50,652 nucleotides of DNA. Origin: Gammaproteobacteria bacterium. Its GTDB lineage: Bacteria; Pseudomonadota; Gammaproteobacteria; Pseudomonadales; Azotimanducaceae. The position numbers were made by a program, and so were the translations under genes. Shown piece after piece: positions 42,135-50,597 of the stretch (positions are counted from its first letter, which is position 1; each line of letters begins with the position of its first letter). The stretch is from NCBI GenBank assembly GCA_026706665.1, contig JAPOYI010000064.1:1-50652 (forward strand), given 5' to 3'. The notes beneath the pieces are model-generated. The model saw only the letters and a program-made list of their open reading frames with translations. It searched no databases and was not told where the DNA came from.

Positions 42135-44150
42135 TTAGCGAACCTCCATCCCCGGGATGGCGCCATCATCCGGCGTCACCAGGAATATCTCGCTGCCGCC
42201 CGGGCCCGCCGCGAGAACCATGCCCTCCGAGGTGCCGAAGCGCATCCTGCGCGGCGCGAGGTTGGCGACGACGATGGCGTGACGTCCGACCAGACTCTCC
42301 GGATCGTATGCCTCCTTGATGCCGGAAAAGACTTCCCGGCGATGATCGCCCACATCGAGCGTCAGCTTCAGAAGCCTGTCGGCCCCTTTCACCGGCAGCG
42401 CTTCGACGATGCGCGCAACGCGCAAATCTACCTTGGCAAAGTCGTCGATGCCAATCAATGCCTGCTCGGCCTTGCTCTCCTTCGGTGCCGGCTCTTGCTC
42501 CTTCGAAGCTTCCACGACACGATCCACCGCCTTTCTGTCGATGCGCCGGATCAGGGGCCTGAACCTGCCGATGCGGTGATCGACCAATGGTTGCGCCGCA
42601 TCCTCCCAGGTCATCGGCGCAACATCGAGGAACGCCTCCGTCCGTTCGGCGAAGCCCGGCAGAATCGGCTTGAGATAGAGCGCCATGGCGCGGAACAGGT
42701 TGATCCCCATGGAGCAGATGTCCTGCACGTCCGAGGCGCGATCAGGTTCCTTGATGAGGCGCCAGGGGGCGTGGTCGTCGATGTAACGATTCGCCATGTC
42801 CGCCAGGGACGTGATCTCTCGCACCGCGCGGCTCACGTCACCGGCGTCGTACAGGCCGCCGAGCCGCTCCCGCGCGCCGGAAACTTCCTGCCACAAGCGC
42901 CGATCGTGAAGCGTCGGCGCCAGCATCGAGTCGAAGTGCCTGTGCAGGAATCCCGCGCAGCGCGACGCGATGTTGACGATCTTGCCGACCAGGTCCGAGT
43001 TCACGCGCTGGACGAAATCGTCGAAATTGATGTCGATGTCGTCCGTATTCGGCGACAGCTTGGTCGCGAAGTAGTACCGCAGGTATTCGGGATCGAGATG
43101 TTCCAGGTACGTCGAGGCATTGATGAAAGTGCCTCGCGACTTCGACATCCTCGCACCCCCCACGGTGATGAAGCCGTGTGTATGCACGCGCGTCGGCGTG
43201 CGGAAATCCGCCCCCGCCAGCACCGCGGGCCAGAACAGCGCATGGAAATTGATGATGTCCTTGCCGATGAAGTGGTGCACCTCGCAGTCCGAATCGGGAC
43301 GCCAGAACTCGTCGAATTCGAGTCCCGACCGGGTGCAGTAGTCCTTGAAGCTCGCCATGTACCCGATGGGGGCATCCATCCAGACATAGAAGTACTTGCC
43401 CTGGGCACCCGGGATCTCGAAGCCGAAATACGGCGCATCCCGGCTGACATCCCAGGGTTTCAGACCCTCGTCGAGCCATTCCGCAAGCTTGTTGGCGACC
43501 TCCGGCTGGACCGTGCCGCTTCGGGTCCAGGACTTCAGGTATTCCTCGGACTTCGCGAGATCGACGAAATAGTGCAACGACGCTTTGAGGATCGGCGCCG
43601 TCCCCGACAGGACGGAACGCGGCTCGGAGAGTTCCGTGGCGTCGTATGTCGCGCCGCACGCATCGCAGTTGTCGCCGGGCTGGTCCGCGGCCCCGCATCG
43701 GGGACACCCCCCGCGCACGTGGCGGTCCGCGAGAAACAGTCCCTGCTCGGGGTCGTAGAGTTGCTCCACTTCCTCGGTGAAGATGTGACCCTTCTCCTGC
43801 AGCCGGCCAAAGATCAGTTCCGAGTAGTGCCGGTTCTCGTCCGAATGCGTGCTGTAGAAGTTGTCGTGGGCGATGTGAAAGCCGGCGAAATCCGCGGCGT
43901 GGGAGGCGCGCATCGATTCGCCCCACTCCTCGGGCGTCATACCCTCTTCCTCGGCCTTCAGCATGGTCGCCGTGCCGTGCGCGTCTTCGGCGCAGACATA
44001 GGTGCAATGGTTGCCCACGAGTCGCTGAAAGCGCACCCATATGTCGGTCTGGATGTTCTCGAACAGGTGCCCCAGGTGTATCGGGCCGTTCGAGTAGGGC
44101 AGCGCGCTGGTGACGAGAATCCGCCGGTGGCCGCGAGGCTTCGCGCTCAT
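42135..44150 (-). CDS. metG: Methionyl-tRNA synthetase
   Basis: Class I aminoacyl-tRNA synthetase of 671 aa from ATG 44150 ([19 protein letters not shown]). HIGH-type HLGH, the zinc-binding insert [22 protein letters not shown]-type RMSKSRGTF and the C-terminal tRNA-binding domain ([26 protein letters not shown]) are present. The frame is open to 44201 but the added residues lack homology. It is adjacent to rnfA, and the start is divergent from mrp with a toxin-antitoxin pair inserted between. Confidence 0.96.
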   Translation of the reverse strand: MSAKPRGHRRILVTSALPYSNGPIHLGHLFENIQTDIWVRFQRLVGNHCTYVCAEDAHGTATMLKAEEEGMTPEEWGESMRASHAADFAGFHIAHDNFYSTHSDENRHYSELIFGRLQEKGHIFTEEVEQLYDPEQGLFLADRHVRGGCPRCGAADQPGDNCDACGATYDATELSEPRSVLSGTAPILKASLHYFVDLAKSEEYLKSWTRSGTVQPEVANKLAEWLDEGLKPWDVSRDAPYFGFEIPGAQGKYFYVWMDAPIGYMASFKDYCTRSGLEFDEFWRPDSDCEVHHFIGKDIINFHALFWPAVLAGADFRTPTRVHTHGFITVGGARMSKSRGTFINASTYLEHLDPEYLRYYFATKLSPNTDDIDINFDDFVQRVNSDLVGKIVNIASRCAGFLHRHFDSMLAPTLHDRRLWQEVSGARERLGGLYDAGDVSRAVREITSLADMANRYIDDHAPWRLIKEPDRASDVQDICSMGINLFRAMALYLKPILPGFAERTEAFLDVAPMTWEDAAQPLVDHRIGRFRPLIRRIDRKAVDRVVEASKEQEPAPKESKAEQALIGIDDFAKVDLRVARIVEALPVKGADRLLKLTLDVGDHRREVFSGIKEAYDPESLVGRHAIVVANLAPRRMRFGTSEGMVLAAGPGGSEIFLVTPDDGAIPGMEVR

Positions 44151-44351
44151 CGCTGCACTTCCAGGTCCGGCGCTGAAGTCGATGGCATCCCTGTCCTGCA
44201 CGTGCCAGCCCGCCGCCCGGAGGCGATCATCGATGCGGTCGCGCGCGGCCTGTTCGGGGTCTGGTTCACGTCCCGCGGCATGCCCAGATGCGGTCTCGCG
44301 CGGGGATGGGCCGCTGGTTGGAGCTGTCCTCCGGCAATGCGGGAACGGGCA

Positions 44352-44801
44352 TCATCGCGGTCGCGCGGTCCAGGGGTCGACAGCGTCGATGCCCGTGTTG
44401 CGGAACTCGCCGGTGTTGCGGGTCAATACGGCAAGGCCACGGGAGGCAGCGGCGGCAGCGAGAAAGGCGTCAGGAAGATGGTCGTCGAGCGGTTCTCCGC
44501 GACGGCGTTTCTTTTCCATGATCCGTGCGCACGTCCGGGCGTCGATCAGCGACCATTCGACGATCCTGTCCTCAAAAAACTCATCAAGCAGGTCGTGGAA
44601 CCGATCGGCCAAGGTGTTGCGGCGACGGCCAACGGGCAGGCGGCCGATGCCGTCGAGGACCTCCCAGACGGTGATTGTGGCGAGTCCAAGGCCCTCGTGC
44701 GCGACCGAGTCGAGAAAGGCGGCCACCCTGGGTTCCGGTCGCGGGCGCATCATCTCGGAGACGACGTTCGTGTCGAGGAGCCAGGCGAGCGGAACGGTCA
44801 C
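44352..44801 (-). CDS. PIN-domain toxin, VapC/FitB-like
   Basis: Putative RNase of 149 aa. PIN acidic residues are in WLLDTNVVSE (Asp10), the Glu in TITVWEVLDG, Asp in HLPDAFLAAAAASRGL and the C-terminal LTRNTGEF. This set is typical of VapC/FitB. GTG 44801 overlaps the antitoxin stop by 4 bp. The 200 bp from its stop to the metG start hold no gene I can support. Confidence 0.88.
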   Translation of the reverse strand: MTVPLAWLLDTNVVSEMMRPRPEPRVAAFLDSVAHEGLGLATITVWEVLDGIGRLPVGRRRNTLADRFHDLLDEFFEDRIVEWSLIDARTCARIMEKKRRRGEPLDDHLPDAFLAAAAASRGLAVLTRNTGEFRNTGIDAVDPWTARPR

Positions 44802-45055
44802 TGGCCATCCTCTACGGCGAAGGAAAGCGGCTTGTAGCCGTAACGCGGCCCCGTCGGGATTTCGACCCCGTGTCGCTCACCGAAGTAGCGCTCGAAGGCT
44901 TCCGAAGGCTTGGGGCGGCCCTCGGTCTTCTCGCGCTTCTCGTGAATCATGCGGCGCACGAACTCCTCCATCGAGACGCCGACGTGCCGTGCCTCGCGTT
45001 TCAGCCAGGACTTGTCGGCGGGATCGATGTCGCGGACTGTGATGCTAGTACTCAT
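44798..45055 (-). CDS. Antitoxin, ribbon-helix-helix, VapB/FitA-like
   Basis: The protein has 85 aa from ATG 45055, where the conserved MSTSITVRDIDPADKSWLKREAR begins. GVSMEEFVRRMIHEKRE is the second helix of the DNA-binding unit, and the C-terminal region binds the toxin. The open frame continues 54 bp upstream but reads through the likely leader. Coupled to the PIN toxin by a 4-bp overlap. Confidence 0.84.
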   Translation of the reverse strand: MSTSITVRDIDPADKSWLKREARHVGVSMEEFVRRMIHEKREKTEGRPKPSEAFERYFGERHGVEIPTGPRYGYKPLSFAVEDGQ

Positions 45056-45315
45056 GGCGGTAGCTTCTCCGGCCAGGGGTGTGCTTACGGAATGGACACG
45101 CGCCAGCAAATTATGCTGTCAGAAACGCAGATGTCAAAAGCCACCGGGAGTGGCGCGCCCGTCACCACGCCGGCTTTCCCAAGACGTGGCAGTGCGAGGA
45201 CCCGACGACCTGAACTTGCAGCGCCTCATCAAGGCTCGAGGACGCGGGGTGCGGTGGGCAATATACCCTATAATCGCTTCCCTTTATCGGGCCGACAGGG
45301 CCCAGGAAGCGGAAA

Positions 45316-46362
45316 ATGGCGGCGACAGGGCGGTCCCTGGAGACGTTCCGGGATCCGATTCTCTCCGCGACCTGGGGCGAGCTGGGCGCGGTGCGGCGCA
45401 TGGCGAACCTGGACTGCAAATGGCACGCCGAGGTGCGTCTCGGGTACCCCGTGGGCGCGGTCGAAAGAGACTATGCGCGCGCCGTGTCCGACTGGCTCGG
45501 CGAGGATATCGTTCTCGACCTCGAGTTCCGGGCGCCGCACGCGCGAGGGATTCCCGGCGCGAAGAACATCATTGCCGTCGCCTCCGGAAAGGGTGGCGTG
45601 GGAAAATCGACAACTGCGGTCAACCTGGCCCTGGCCCTGGATCGCATCGGGGCAAAAAGCGGGATTCTCGACGCGGACATCCACGGTCCGAGCCAGGGCA
45701 TCATGCTCGGCGTTGCGGACGGCCGTCGGCCGGAAGTGCGGGATGAGCGTTATTTCGTCCCCGTCAGGGCGCACGGTATCGAAGCGATGTCCATGAGCAT
45801 GCTGGTGACGGACAGGACGCCGATGGTATGGCGCGGGCCGATGGTTTCGGGTGCCTTGAGGCAGCTTCTCGAGCAGTCGGCCTGGAGCGATCTCGATTAC
45901 CTTGTCGTCGATATGCCTCCCGGCACCGGCGACATCCAGCTTACCCTGTCGCAGTCCGCTCCCGTCGGCGGTGCGATCATCGTCACCACTCCCCAGGACA
46001 TCGCCCTGGCTGACGCCAGGAAGGGCATCGAGATGTTCTCGAAGGTGAACATTCCGATCCTCGGCATCGTGGAGAACATGAGCTATTTCGTCTGCGGCGA
46101 ATGCGGCCGGCATCACCATCTGTTCGGTACCGGCGGGGGCGCGCGCGTCGCGGAAGAATACGGCGTCGAGCTTCTCGGTGCGCTGCCCCTGGCGGCGAGG
46201 ATCCGGGAGCAGGCGGACGGCGGACGGCCCACGGTCGCCGCCGACCCCGACAGCGAAGTCGCCGGAACCTACATCGAGTGCGCGCGCCGCGCCGCCGCGG
46301 TGCTGTGGCGCGAGTCTTCATCGCAGGCGCCGCCGCCCGCCATCAAGATGGTCGATGCATGA
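45316..46362 (+). CDS. mrp: Iron-sulfur cluster carrier protein Mrp/ApbC
   Basis: P-loop ATPase that carries Fe-S clusters, 348 aa. An N-terminal MIP18-like domain precedes [24 protein letters not shown] (deviant Walker A). [33 protein letters not shown] and the CxxC motif in [10 protein letters not shown] follow. dcd overlaps its stop by 4 bp. In E. coli mrp is divergent from metG, as here apart from the inserted toxin-antitoxin pair. Confidence 0.95.
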   Translation: MAATGRSLETFRDPILSATWGELGAVRRMANLDCKWHAEVRLGYPVGAVERDYARAVSDWLGEDIVLDLEFRAPHARGIPGAKNIIAVASGKGGVGKSTTAVNLALALDRIGAKSGILDADIHGPSQGIMLGVADGRRPEVRDERYFVPVRAHGIEAMSMSMLVTDRTPMVWRGPMVSGALRQLLEQSAWSDLDYLVVDMPPGTGDIQLTLSQSAPVGGAIIVTTPQDIALADARKGIEMFSKVNIPILGIVENMSYFVCGECGRHHHLFGTGGGARVAEEYGVELLGALPLAARIREQADGGRPTVAADPDSEVAGTYIECARRAAAVLWRESSSQAPPPAIKMVDA

Positions 46363-46925
46363 GCATCAAGTCTGATCGCTGGATTCGCGACATGGTGCGA
46401 GACCATGCCATGATCGAGCCGTTCGAACCGCGCCAGGTGCGCTTGAGCGATGGCGTGGGCGTCATCTCCTACGGCACTTCCAGCTACGGTTACGATGTCC
46501 GATGCGCACCCGCGTTCAAGGTGTTCACGAACATCTTCTCGGCCACCGTCGACCCCAAGGCGTTCGACGAACGCAGTTTCGTCGACGTGAGAGAAGACAG
46601 CTGCATCATCCCGCCCAACTCCTTCGCACTCGCCAGCACCATCGAGTACTTCCGTATCCCGAGGGATGTGCTGACGCTTTGCGTGGGCAAGTCCACGTAC
46701 GCGCGCTGCGGGATCATCGTCAATGTCACGCCGCTCGAACCGGAATGGGAGGGGCACGTAACCCTCGAGTTCTCCAACACGACCAACCTTCCCGCGAAAA
46801 TCTACGCGAACGAGGGAGTCGCCCAACTGCTGTTCTTTCAGTCGGACGAACGTTGCGAAACGAGCTACAGGGACCGGGGCGGAAAGTACCAGGGCCAGCG
46901 CGGCGTAACGCTTCCGAAGACGTAG
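46359..46925 (+). CDS. dcd: dCTP deaminase
   Basis: Converts dCTP to dUTP for thymidylate synthesis, 188 aa. [46 protein letters not shown] and [19 protein letters not shown] (catalytic Glu) are typical of the bacterial monofunctional enzyme, as is the C-terminal [13 protein letters not shown]. The ATG overlaps the mrp stop in ATGA fashion. Confidence 0.97.
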   Translation: MSIKSDRWIRDMVRDHAMIEPFEPRQVRLSDGVGVISYGTSSYGYDVRCAPAFKVFTNIFSATVDPKAFDERSFVDVREDSCIIPPNSFALASTIEYFRIPRDVLTLCVGKSTYARCGIIVNVTPLEPEWEGHVTLEFSNTTNLPAKIYANEGVAQLLFFQSDERCETSYRDRGGKYQGQRGVTLPKT

Positions 46926-47002
46926 TCCCGTAGGCGACGGGTTGCGAACGGGCGGCCAAATCTCCCATCATTGGCGTGTAATGGACGAAGCAGAGCAGTA
47001 GC

Positions 47003-48727
47003 TTGGCGGAAACTAGCGGCCCGAGAAGGCCGACCGGCAGAAAGCGGTACCTCACGCTATTGCTTCCACCGCTTCTGGTCGCGGTCGCCCTGGTCGGCGT
47101 ATTGGTGCTTTTCGACCGTCCCGACTCCAGGCCGGAGTTGGATGAAGACCTGTGCGCGATCGAATCCGACGAATCGGTAGGGCGGGCCGTGCTGCTGCTC
47201 GACTTCCGCAAGCCCCTGAACGAGGAGAACCTGTCTCTGCCAGGCGAACTGCTGGTCGACGTGAGTCACCAGATTGGCGCCAATACCGAACTGCGCGTCT
47301 TCGCTCTTTCGCCGGAGTCGCGGGCGCCCAGATTGTCTCTTGATCGACTCTGCAAACCCTACGACGACGCCGACCTCCAGATTGACTCCGCCAAGGACCA
47401 GACACATACAAACCGGGACTGCGACGACCTGCCCGCGCAGCTTCCCGCCCCCGTTCGCGAGTCTGCCGAGCGTTTCTGCGCACGCCGCAATGCACTGCGT
47501 GCCCGTGTCGACGCGCTGGCCAGACATCAGCCGCTAACGCCGATAACCAACTCCTACCTCATGGAGGCGATCGAAGATACCGTCATCGAACTTTCCGAAG
47601 GCTCGGGACCGCAGGCGATCTACGTGTTCTCCGACATGATGCAGCACGCCGAGTGGTACTCCCACCTGGACCTCGACTGGACCGACTGGAGTTTCGCCGA
47701 CTTTGCCGAGACCCGCGCCCGGCAAACGACCCGGCTGGGCGTGAGTCCGACGATGTCCAGTCTGACGGTGCGGGTCTTCTATCTGCCGCGGCTCGACCTG
47801 ACCGAACACCCCCGGCCAAAGCGTGCCCACCAGGCATTCTGGCAGGAGTACTTCGCTGACGCGAAATTGACTTTCGAGGAGCAGGAGAACCTGCCGGCCT
47901 ATGTGGCGGAACCCCTGATGAACCGATTGACGCCCGAGGAACTCGCGGCGCTCGAGCGCGCTGAGATCGAGAAGGAGCGCGCGGATGCGGCACGGATGCT
48001 CGATGAAGTGCGGAAAGAAAGAGAGGCGTTGCTCGAGGCGCAGCGCAGGCTTGCCGAAGAAAGCGCGCGGGTCACGGCTGCCCCCAGGGCACGATCCGAA
48101 AGCACGGGGGAGTTGCGCGGCCAGGAGCAGCTCCTGAACGCCCAGCACGAGCAGCCGGACGCGCGCGAGGCGAGACTTGACCAAACCGCGGCAGAGGAAC
48201 CGCCCGACATCGAAACGACGGAGCCAACCCGGGTTGCGGAACAGGAGACGACGGAGACGGAATCCCAGATCGAGGCACCTGTCAACGGCAACGCACCTGC
48301 CGTGGCGGTATTGACCGAGCCCCCGGCTTCCGTGTCCCAGGATCCCCCGGATGTAGAACCCATCGAGGAGTTGGCATTTGCCGATAGCGAGCCCGGCCCG
48401 GCAGATCTACCCCCCTGTCCTGCGACCCTGCTGCCGAGGTTCGCCGACGCCGCCGCCGACATATACCCCGGACGCCGCCGGATGAACTATGGTTCGGCCA
48501 CGATCACCGTCCGTTACCGGCTGGACGAAGACGGGGCGACCGTCAACGACGAGATCGCCGTCGACCGCGATCAGTCCAGCGCCGAGCGACCCCGGTCCTT
48601 CAACCTGTTTGCCACCGCGGCGATGCAGGTGGTCCGAAACTGGGTGTTCGAGTTCGAGAACGGCGAACAGGGGGCATGTTCCAAGTTTCAGGAACGATCC
48701 ACAAAGTTCCAGTTCAGTTACAACTGA
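47003..48727 (+). CDS. Membrane-anchored VWA-like protein with C-terminal TonB-like domain
   Basis: The protein has 574 aa. One transmembrane helix (YLTLLLPPLLVAVALVGVLVLF) sits behind a basic start. Residues about 55-290 look like a VWA-type domain (VGRAVLLLDFRKPL, QAIYVFSDMMQHAEWYSHLDLDW). A coiled coil follows (about 310-370, EIEKERADAARMLDEVRKEREALLEAQRRLAEE), then an acidic Pro/Glu/Thr-rich linker. The last 100 residues resemble the TonB C-terminal domain (ATITVRYRLDEDGATVNDEI, AAMQVVRNWVFEFENG). The start TTG 47003 has no clear SD. Domain calls are by eye; the role is unknown. Confidence 0.65.
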   Translation: MAETSGPRRPTGRKRYLTLLLPPLLVAVALVGVLVLFDRPDSRPELDEDLCAIESDESVGRAVLLLDFRKPLNEENLSLPGELLVDVSHQIGANTELRVFALSPESRAPRLSLDRLCKPYDDADLQIDSAKDQTHTNRDCDDLPAQLPAPVRESAERFCARRNALRARVDALARHQPLTPITNSYLMEAIEDTVIELSEGSGPQAIYVFSDMMQHAEWYSHLDLDWTDWSFADFAETRARQTTRLGVSPTMSSLTVRVFYLPRLDLTEHPRPKRAHQAFWQEYFADAKLTFEEQENLPAYVAEPLMNRLTPEELAALERAEIEKERADAARMLDEVRKEREALLEAQRRLAEESARVTAAPRARSESTGELRGQEQLLNAQHEQPDAREARLDQTAAEEPPDIETTEPTRVAEQETTETESQIEAPVNGNAPAVAVLTEPPASVSQDPPDVEPIEELAFADSEPGPADLPPCPATLLPRFADAAADIYPGRRRMNYGSATITVRYRLDEDGATVNDEIAVDRDQSSAERPRSFNLFATAAMQVVRNWVFEFENGEQGACSKFQERSTKFQFSYN

Positions 48728-48759
48728 TCCATCCAACCGGTCCATTTTCGCCAGCGAGG

Positions 48760-48782
48760 GTAGTGTATCCGTTTGAAATTTC
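48760..48782 (+). repeat. Transposon left inverted repeat
   Basis: Begins GTAGTGTATCCGTTTGAAAT and ends TTC. It pairs with the reverse complement of 50408-50430, with mismatches only at positions 12 and 20. Confidence 0.8.
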
Positions 48783-48854
48783 CTGTACGAAAGAACAGTT
48801 ACACACAACTTGTCAACAGGCGGTATGATTTGCGGGCGGCAGGAGCCAAGTACC

Positions 48855-49061
48855 ATGCCGATAGGACCTGACGGACAAAAGCGCCCCGGCGACGTAATCG
48901 GAAACGCGGTACACTCGTGCCGAATCTTGGTTGGAGATGCTGAGGAAACGTATGTTGGAAAGCATCGCAACGCTGGTGAAGCTAGAGCTCGATCATTGAC
49001 GCCGGAACGCCGGAGCGAGATCGCCCGCAAAGCCGCTGCCGCGCGATGGAACCGCGATTGA
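48855..49061 (+). CDS. Transposon passenger protein, small and Arg/Ala-rich
   Basis: The protein has 68 aa: MPIGPDGQKRPGDVIGNAVH at the start and ARSLTPERRSEIARKAAAARW near the end. Proteins with the pattern KRPxDVIGxAV...GEIEE...SPERRxEIARKAAAARW accompany IS transposases in many proteobacteria (recollection). The basic C-terminal helix could bind nucleic acid. Here the middle part is degraded compared with that pattern, so it may be decaying. Start chosen at ATG 48855, the first of the conserved segment. Confidence 0.6.
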   Translation: MPIGPDGQKRPGDVIGNAVHSCRILVGDAEETYVGKHRNAGEARARSLTPERRSEIARKAAAARWNRD

Positions 49062-49106
49062 CAAAGAACAGCGAGCGGCTTCGGGTTGCGAATCGGAGCC
49101 GCGAAC

Positions 49107-49201
49107 TGGAGCTAGGGGCGGGAATCGAACCCGCGACCGTTGGTTGAAGCAACGGAGCCTGGGCTTGCGAACCCCGCACATTGCCATTCTGTCACCCTAG
49201 C
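49107..49201 (-). tRNA. tRNA-like gene of unclear identity inside the transposon
   Basis: Minus strand, 95 nt including encoded CCA. Acceptor GCTAGGG pairs with CCCTAGC, followed by T73 and CCA; T-arm GCGGG-TTCGATT-CCCGC; D-arm ACA-GAATGGCAA-TGT with GG. Fold 1 is class II, with an imperfect anticodon arm around TTCGCAA (CGC) and a long variable arm CCGTTG/CAACGG. Fold 2 uses that perfect 6-bp stem as anticodon arm with loop CTTCAAC, giving anticodon UCA (opal), but then the D region is about 40 nt. Neither matches a standard isotype. It could be a divergent or decayed tRNA. Confidence 0.55.
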
Positions 49202-49233
49202 TAAATCCCGCGCCGTTCGCGTCGAGGATTGGA

Positions 49234-49269
49234 GAAGCCCGAATCTTAACAGGTTCGGGCTTCTTTTTT
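49234..49269 (+). terminator. Rho-independent terminator upstream of the transposase
   Basis: Ten-bp stem GAAGCCCGAA (49234-49243) / TTCGGGCTTC (49254-49263), 10-nt loop, then TTTTTT (49264-49269). It acts on the plus strand, shielding the transposase from outside transcription. Confidence 0.9.
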
Positions 49270-49278
49270 GCCACAAAA

Positions 49279-49317
49279 TGCTTGATATTCAAACGGATAA
49301 ATGTACAATATCAAGCA
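49279..49317 (+). promoter_or_regulatory. Inverted repeat covering the transposase start
   Basis: TGCTTGATATT (49279-49289) and AATATCAAGCA (49307-49317) are perfect 11-bp arms around 17 nt. The 3' arm ends in the A of the start ATG. As RNA it would bury the start; as DNA it could be an operator. No Shine-Dalgarno is visible. Confidence 0.7.
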
Positions 49318-50147
49318 TGAACAGACTATCCATCGAACGACAAGCGCGAATCCTGAATCTATTGGTCGAAGGCGTTTCCATGCGGGCGATCACCCGTTTG
49401 GAAGGCGTCGGGATCAACACCGTGGCGCGCCTCATCGACGCCGCTGGCGAAGCCGCCGCCGCGTACCACGATGAGCATGTCCGAGGCATCGGCGGCAATC
49501 GCCGCATCGAGTGCGACGAGGTTTGGGCTTTCGTGTACGCCAAGGCTCGGACGGTTCCCCGCGCCAAAGCCGCCCCGAAGGACGCGGGCGACGCTTGGAC
49601 GTTTTCCGCGATTGACGCCAACTCCAAACTGGTCGTGAGCTACTTGGTCGGGGATCGCGACGGGCAATCCGCCATCGAACTTATGGACGATTTGCGGAGC
49701 CGGTTGGAAGATCGCCCGCAAATCTCGACGGACGGCCTTAGCGCCTGCGTGGAGGCGATAGAGGGCGCCTTCGGCGGCCGGGTAGAGGGCGATCCCGACA
49801 TGCGGAAGGCGAACACCAGCTACGTAGAGCGCCACAATCTCACGATGCGGATGGGAAACCGCCGCTTCACCGGGCTGACCAACGCCTTCTCGAAGAAGAT
49901 CGAGAAGCACTCCGCGATGGTCAGCCTGTTTTTTCTGCACTACAACTTCTGCCGCATTCACAAGACGCTCCGCGTCACTCCCGCGATGGAAGCGGGAATC
50001 GAAACCACGGCGCGCGATACGACATGGATCGCGGAACTCATCGCCGCTCGGGCCCGGAAGCCGAATCGCCCGAAGAAGTATCGTAATCGGGCCGAAGGGA
50101 CGCGGGAGCGCGGTGGGCGGCTCCCTATTCCGCGCCAGCGCGCTTGA
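49317..50147 (+). CDS. IS1-like DDE transposase with shortened core
   Basis: The protein has 276 aa. The N-terminal helix-turn-helix LVEGVSMRAITRLEGVGINTVARL leads the RNase H core with Asp67 (RIECDEVWAF), Asp139 (ISTDGLSA) and Glu171 (SYVERHNLTMRM), then FCRIHKTLRVTPAMEAGI. Relatives I remember carry some 30-40 more residues between the second Asp and the Glu (KxYG...RYSPA); here only GGRVEGDPDMRKAN remains, so activity is doubtful. ATG 49317 was chosen because homology begins there; the frame is open to 49140 through the tRNA-like gene. An Arg/Lys-rich tail ends the protein. Confidence 0.85.
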   Translation: MNRLSIERQARILNLLVEGVSMRAITRLEGVGINTVARLIDAAGEAAAAYHDEHVRGIGGNRRIECDEVWAFVYAKARTVPRAKAAPKDAGDAWTFSAIDANSKLVVSYLVGDRDGQSAIELMDDLRSRLEDRPQISTDGLSACVEAIEGAFGGRVEGDPDMRKANTSYVERHNLTMRMGNRRFTGLTNAFSKKIEKHSAMVSLFFLHYNFCRIHKTLRVTPAMEAGIETTARDTTWIAELIAARARKPNRPKKYRNRAEGTRERGGRLPIPRQRA

Positions 50148-50408
50148 GAAGCCGCCCAAACGCACGGACCTGGGGGAACTGCCGAACACTACCGGACGCA
50201 CCGGCATCGCTTGTACGGCGAGCAGGAGGGAGTCTGCGCGGGCTGCAATACCCACTTCCCATTCCGCGTTATGGACGTCGATCACATGCTCCCCCGCGCG
50301 AAAGGCGGCACGGATCACCCGGACAACTTGCAGTTGCTGTGTTCCGGGTGCAACCGTCAGAAGGGCGGGCGCGCGATGGCGGAATGGCCAGCGGCGCCAG
50401 TGCGCTAG
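50131..50408 (+). pseudogene. Frameshifted methylase-tail plus HNH nuclease remnant
   Basis: From about 50131 one frame reads RASALEKPPKRTDLGELPN, typical of the tail of DNA methylases that carry a C-terminal HNH domain (recollection). At about 50184 two extra bases (AC) shift the frame, and it continues YRTHRHRLYGEQEGVCAGC, then VDHMLPRAKGG and NLQLLCSGCNRQKGGR, a complete HNH motif (paired CxxC, D-H, N, C-x-x-C). The stop at 50408 touches the right inverted repeat. The 5' part overlaps the transposase tail in another frame. TTG 50211 could still give a 65-residue HNH peptide. Confidence 0.7.
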
Positions 50409-50430
50409 AAGTTTCAAATGGATACACTAC
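50408..50430 (-). repeat. Transposon right inverted repeat
   Basis: Reverse complement begins GTAGTGTATCCATTTGAAAC and ends TTC; pairs with 48760-48782 with two mismatches. Confidence 0.8.
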
Positions 50431-50444
50431 GCCAGACGCCAGCG

Positions 50445-50575
50445 CAGCAGTTCTCATTTTGGCGTCCGATTTTGCCGTCGGATGCAAAACCCGCGCCTTT
50501 CCGACCCGATCCGGGCGAAATCGACCGGCAGACCCCTCCTGCGGAAGGGACTGACGGGCATAATGAGAACTGCTG
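50445..50575. mobile_element. 131-bp MITE with 14-bp inverted ends and 9-bp target duplication
   Basis: The ends are perfect 14-bp inverted repeats, CAGCAGTTCTCATT (50445-50458) and AATGAGAACTGCTG (50562-50575). Both are flanked by the same 9-bp word ACGCCAGCG (50436-50444 and 50576-50584), a clean target duplication. The interior is non-coding. A 9-bp duplication is common for IS1-type elements, but the ends differ from the neighbouring transposon, so it was mobilised by another transposase. Confidence 0.88.
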
Positions 50576-50597
50576 ACGCCAGCGCTACGCCAGCGCG

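Larger units (their letters stand above)
48760..50430. mobile_element. IS1-like transposon with passengers
   Basis: Bounded by 23-bp inverted repeats at 48760-48782 and 50408-50430, starting GTAGTGTATCC and matching at 21 of 23 positions. The 1.67-kb interior holds a small passenger gene, a tRNA-like gene, a terminator, a DDE transposase and a methylase-tail/HNH remnant. No perfect target duplication is visible: GCCAG occurs on both sides but the next bases differ. It lies directly behind the VWA/TonB-like gene. Confidence 0.75.

Noticed and set aside
44151-44351. Possible gene remnant between metG and the PIN toxin
   Set aside because: Short open frames exist on the plus strand but without start, ribosome site or recognisable motif.
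41313-44837. A plus-strand open frame of 1174 codons lying antisense to rnfB, rnfA, metG and the PIN toxin
   Set aside because: It is a GC-rich shadow frame: composition is Arg/Gln/His/Asp-heavy with no domain, and it crosses several well-supported genes on the other strand.
49140-49316. Upstream extension of the transposase frame to 49140
   Set aside because: It would read through the tRNA-like gene, the terminator and the start-codon inverted repeat; homology begins at 49317.
50145-50210. UGA read-through joining the transposase to the HNH segment, which is in the same frame after the stop
   Set aside because: The residues after the stop do not resemble a linker, whereas another frame gives the methylase-tail sequence KPPKRTDLGELP; the shared frame looks accidental. 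An opal-reading tRNA would reopen the question.
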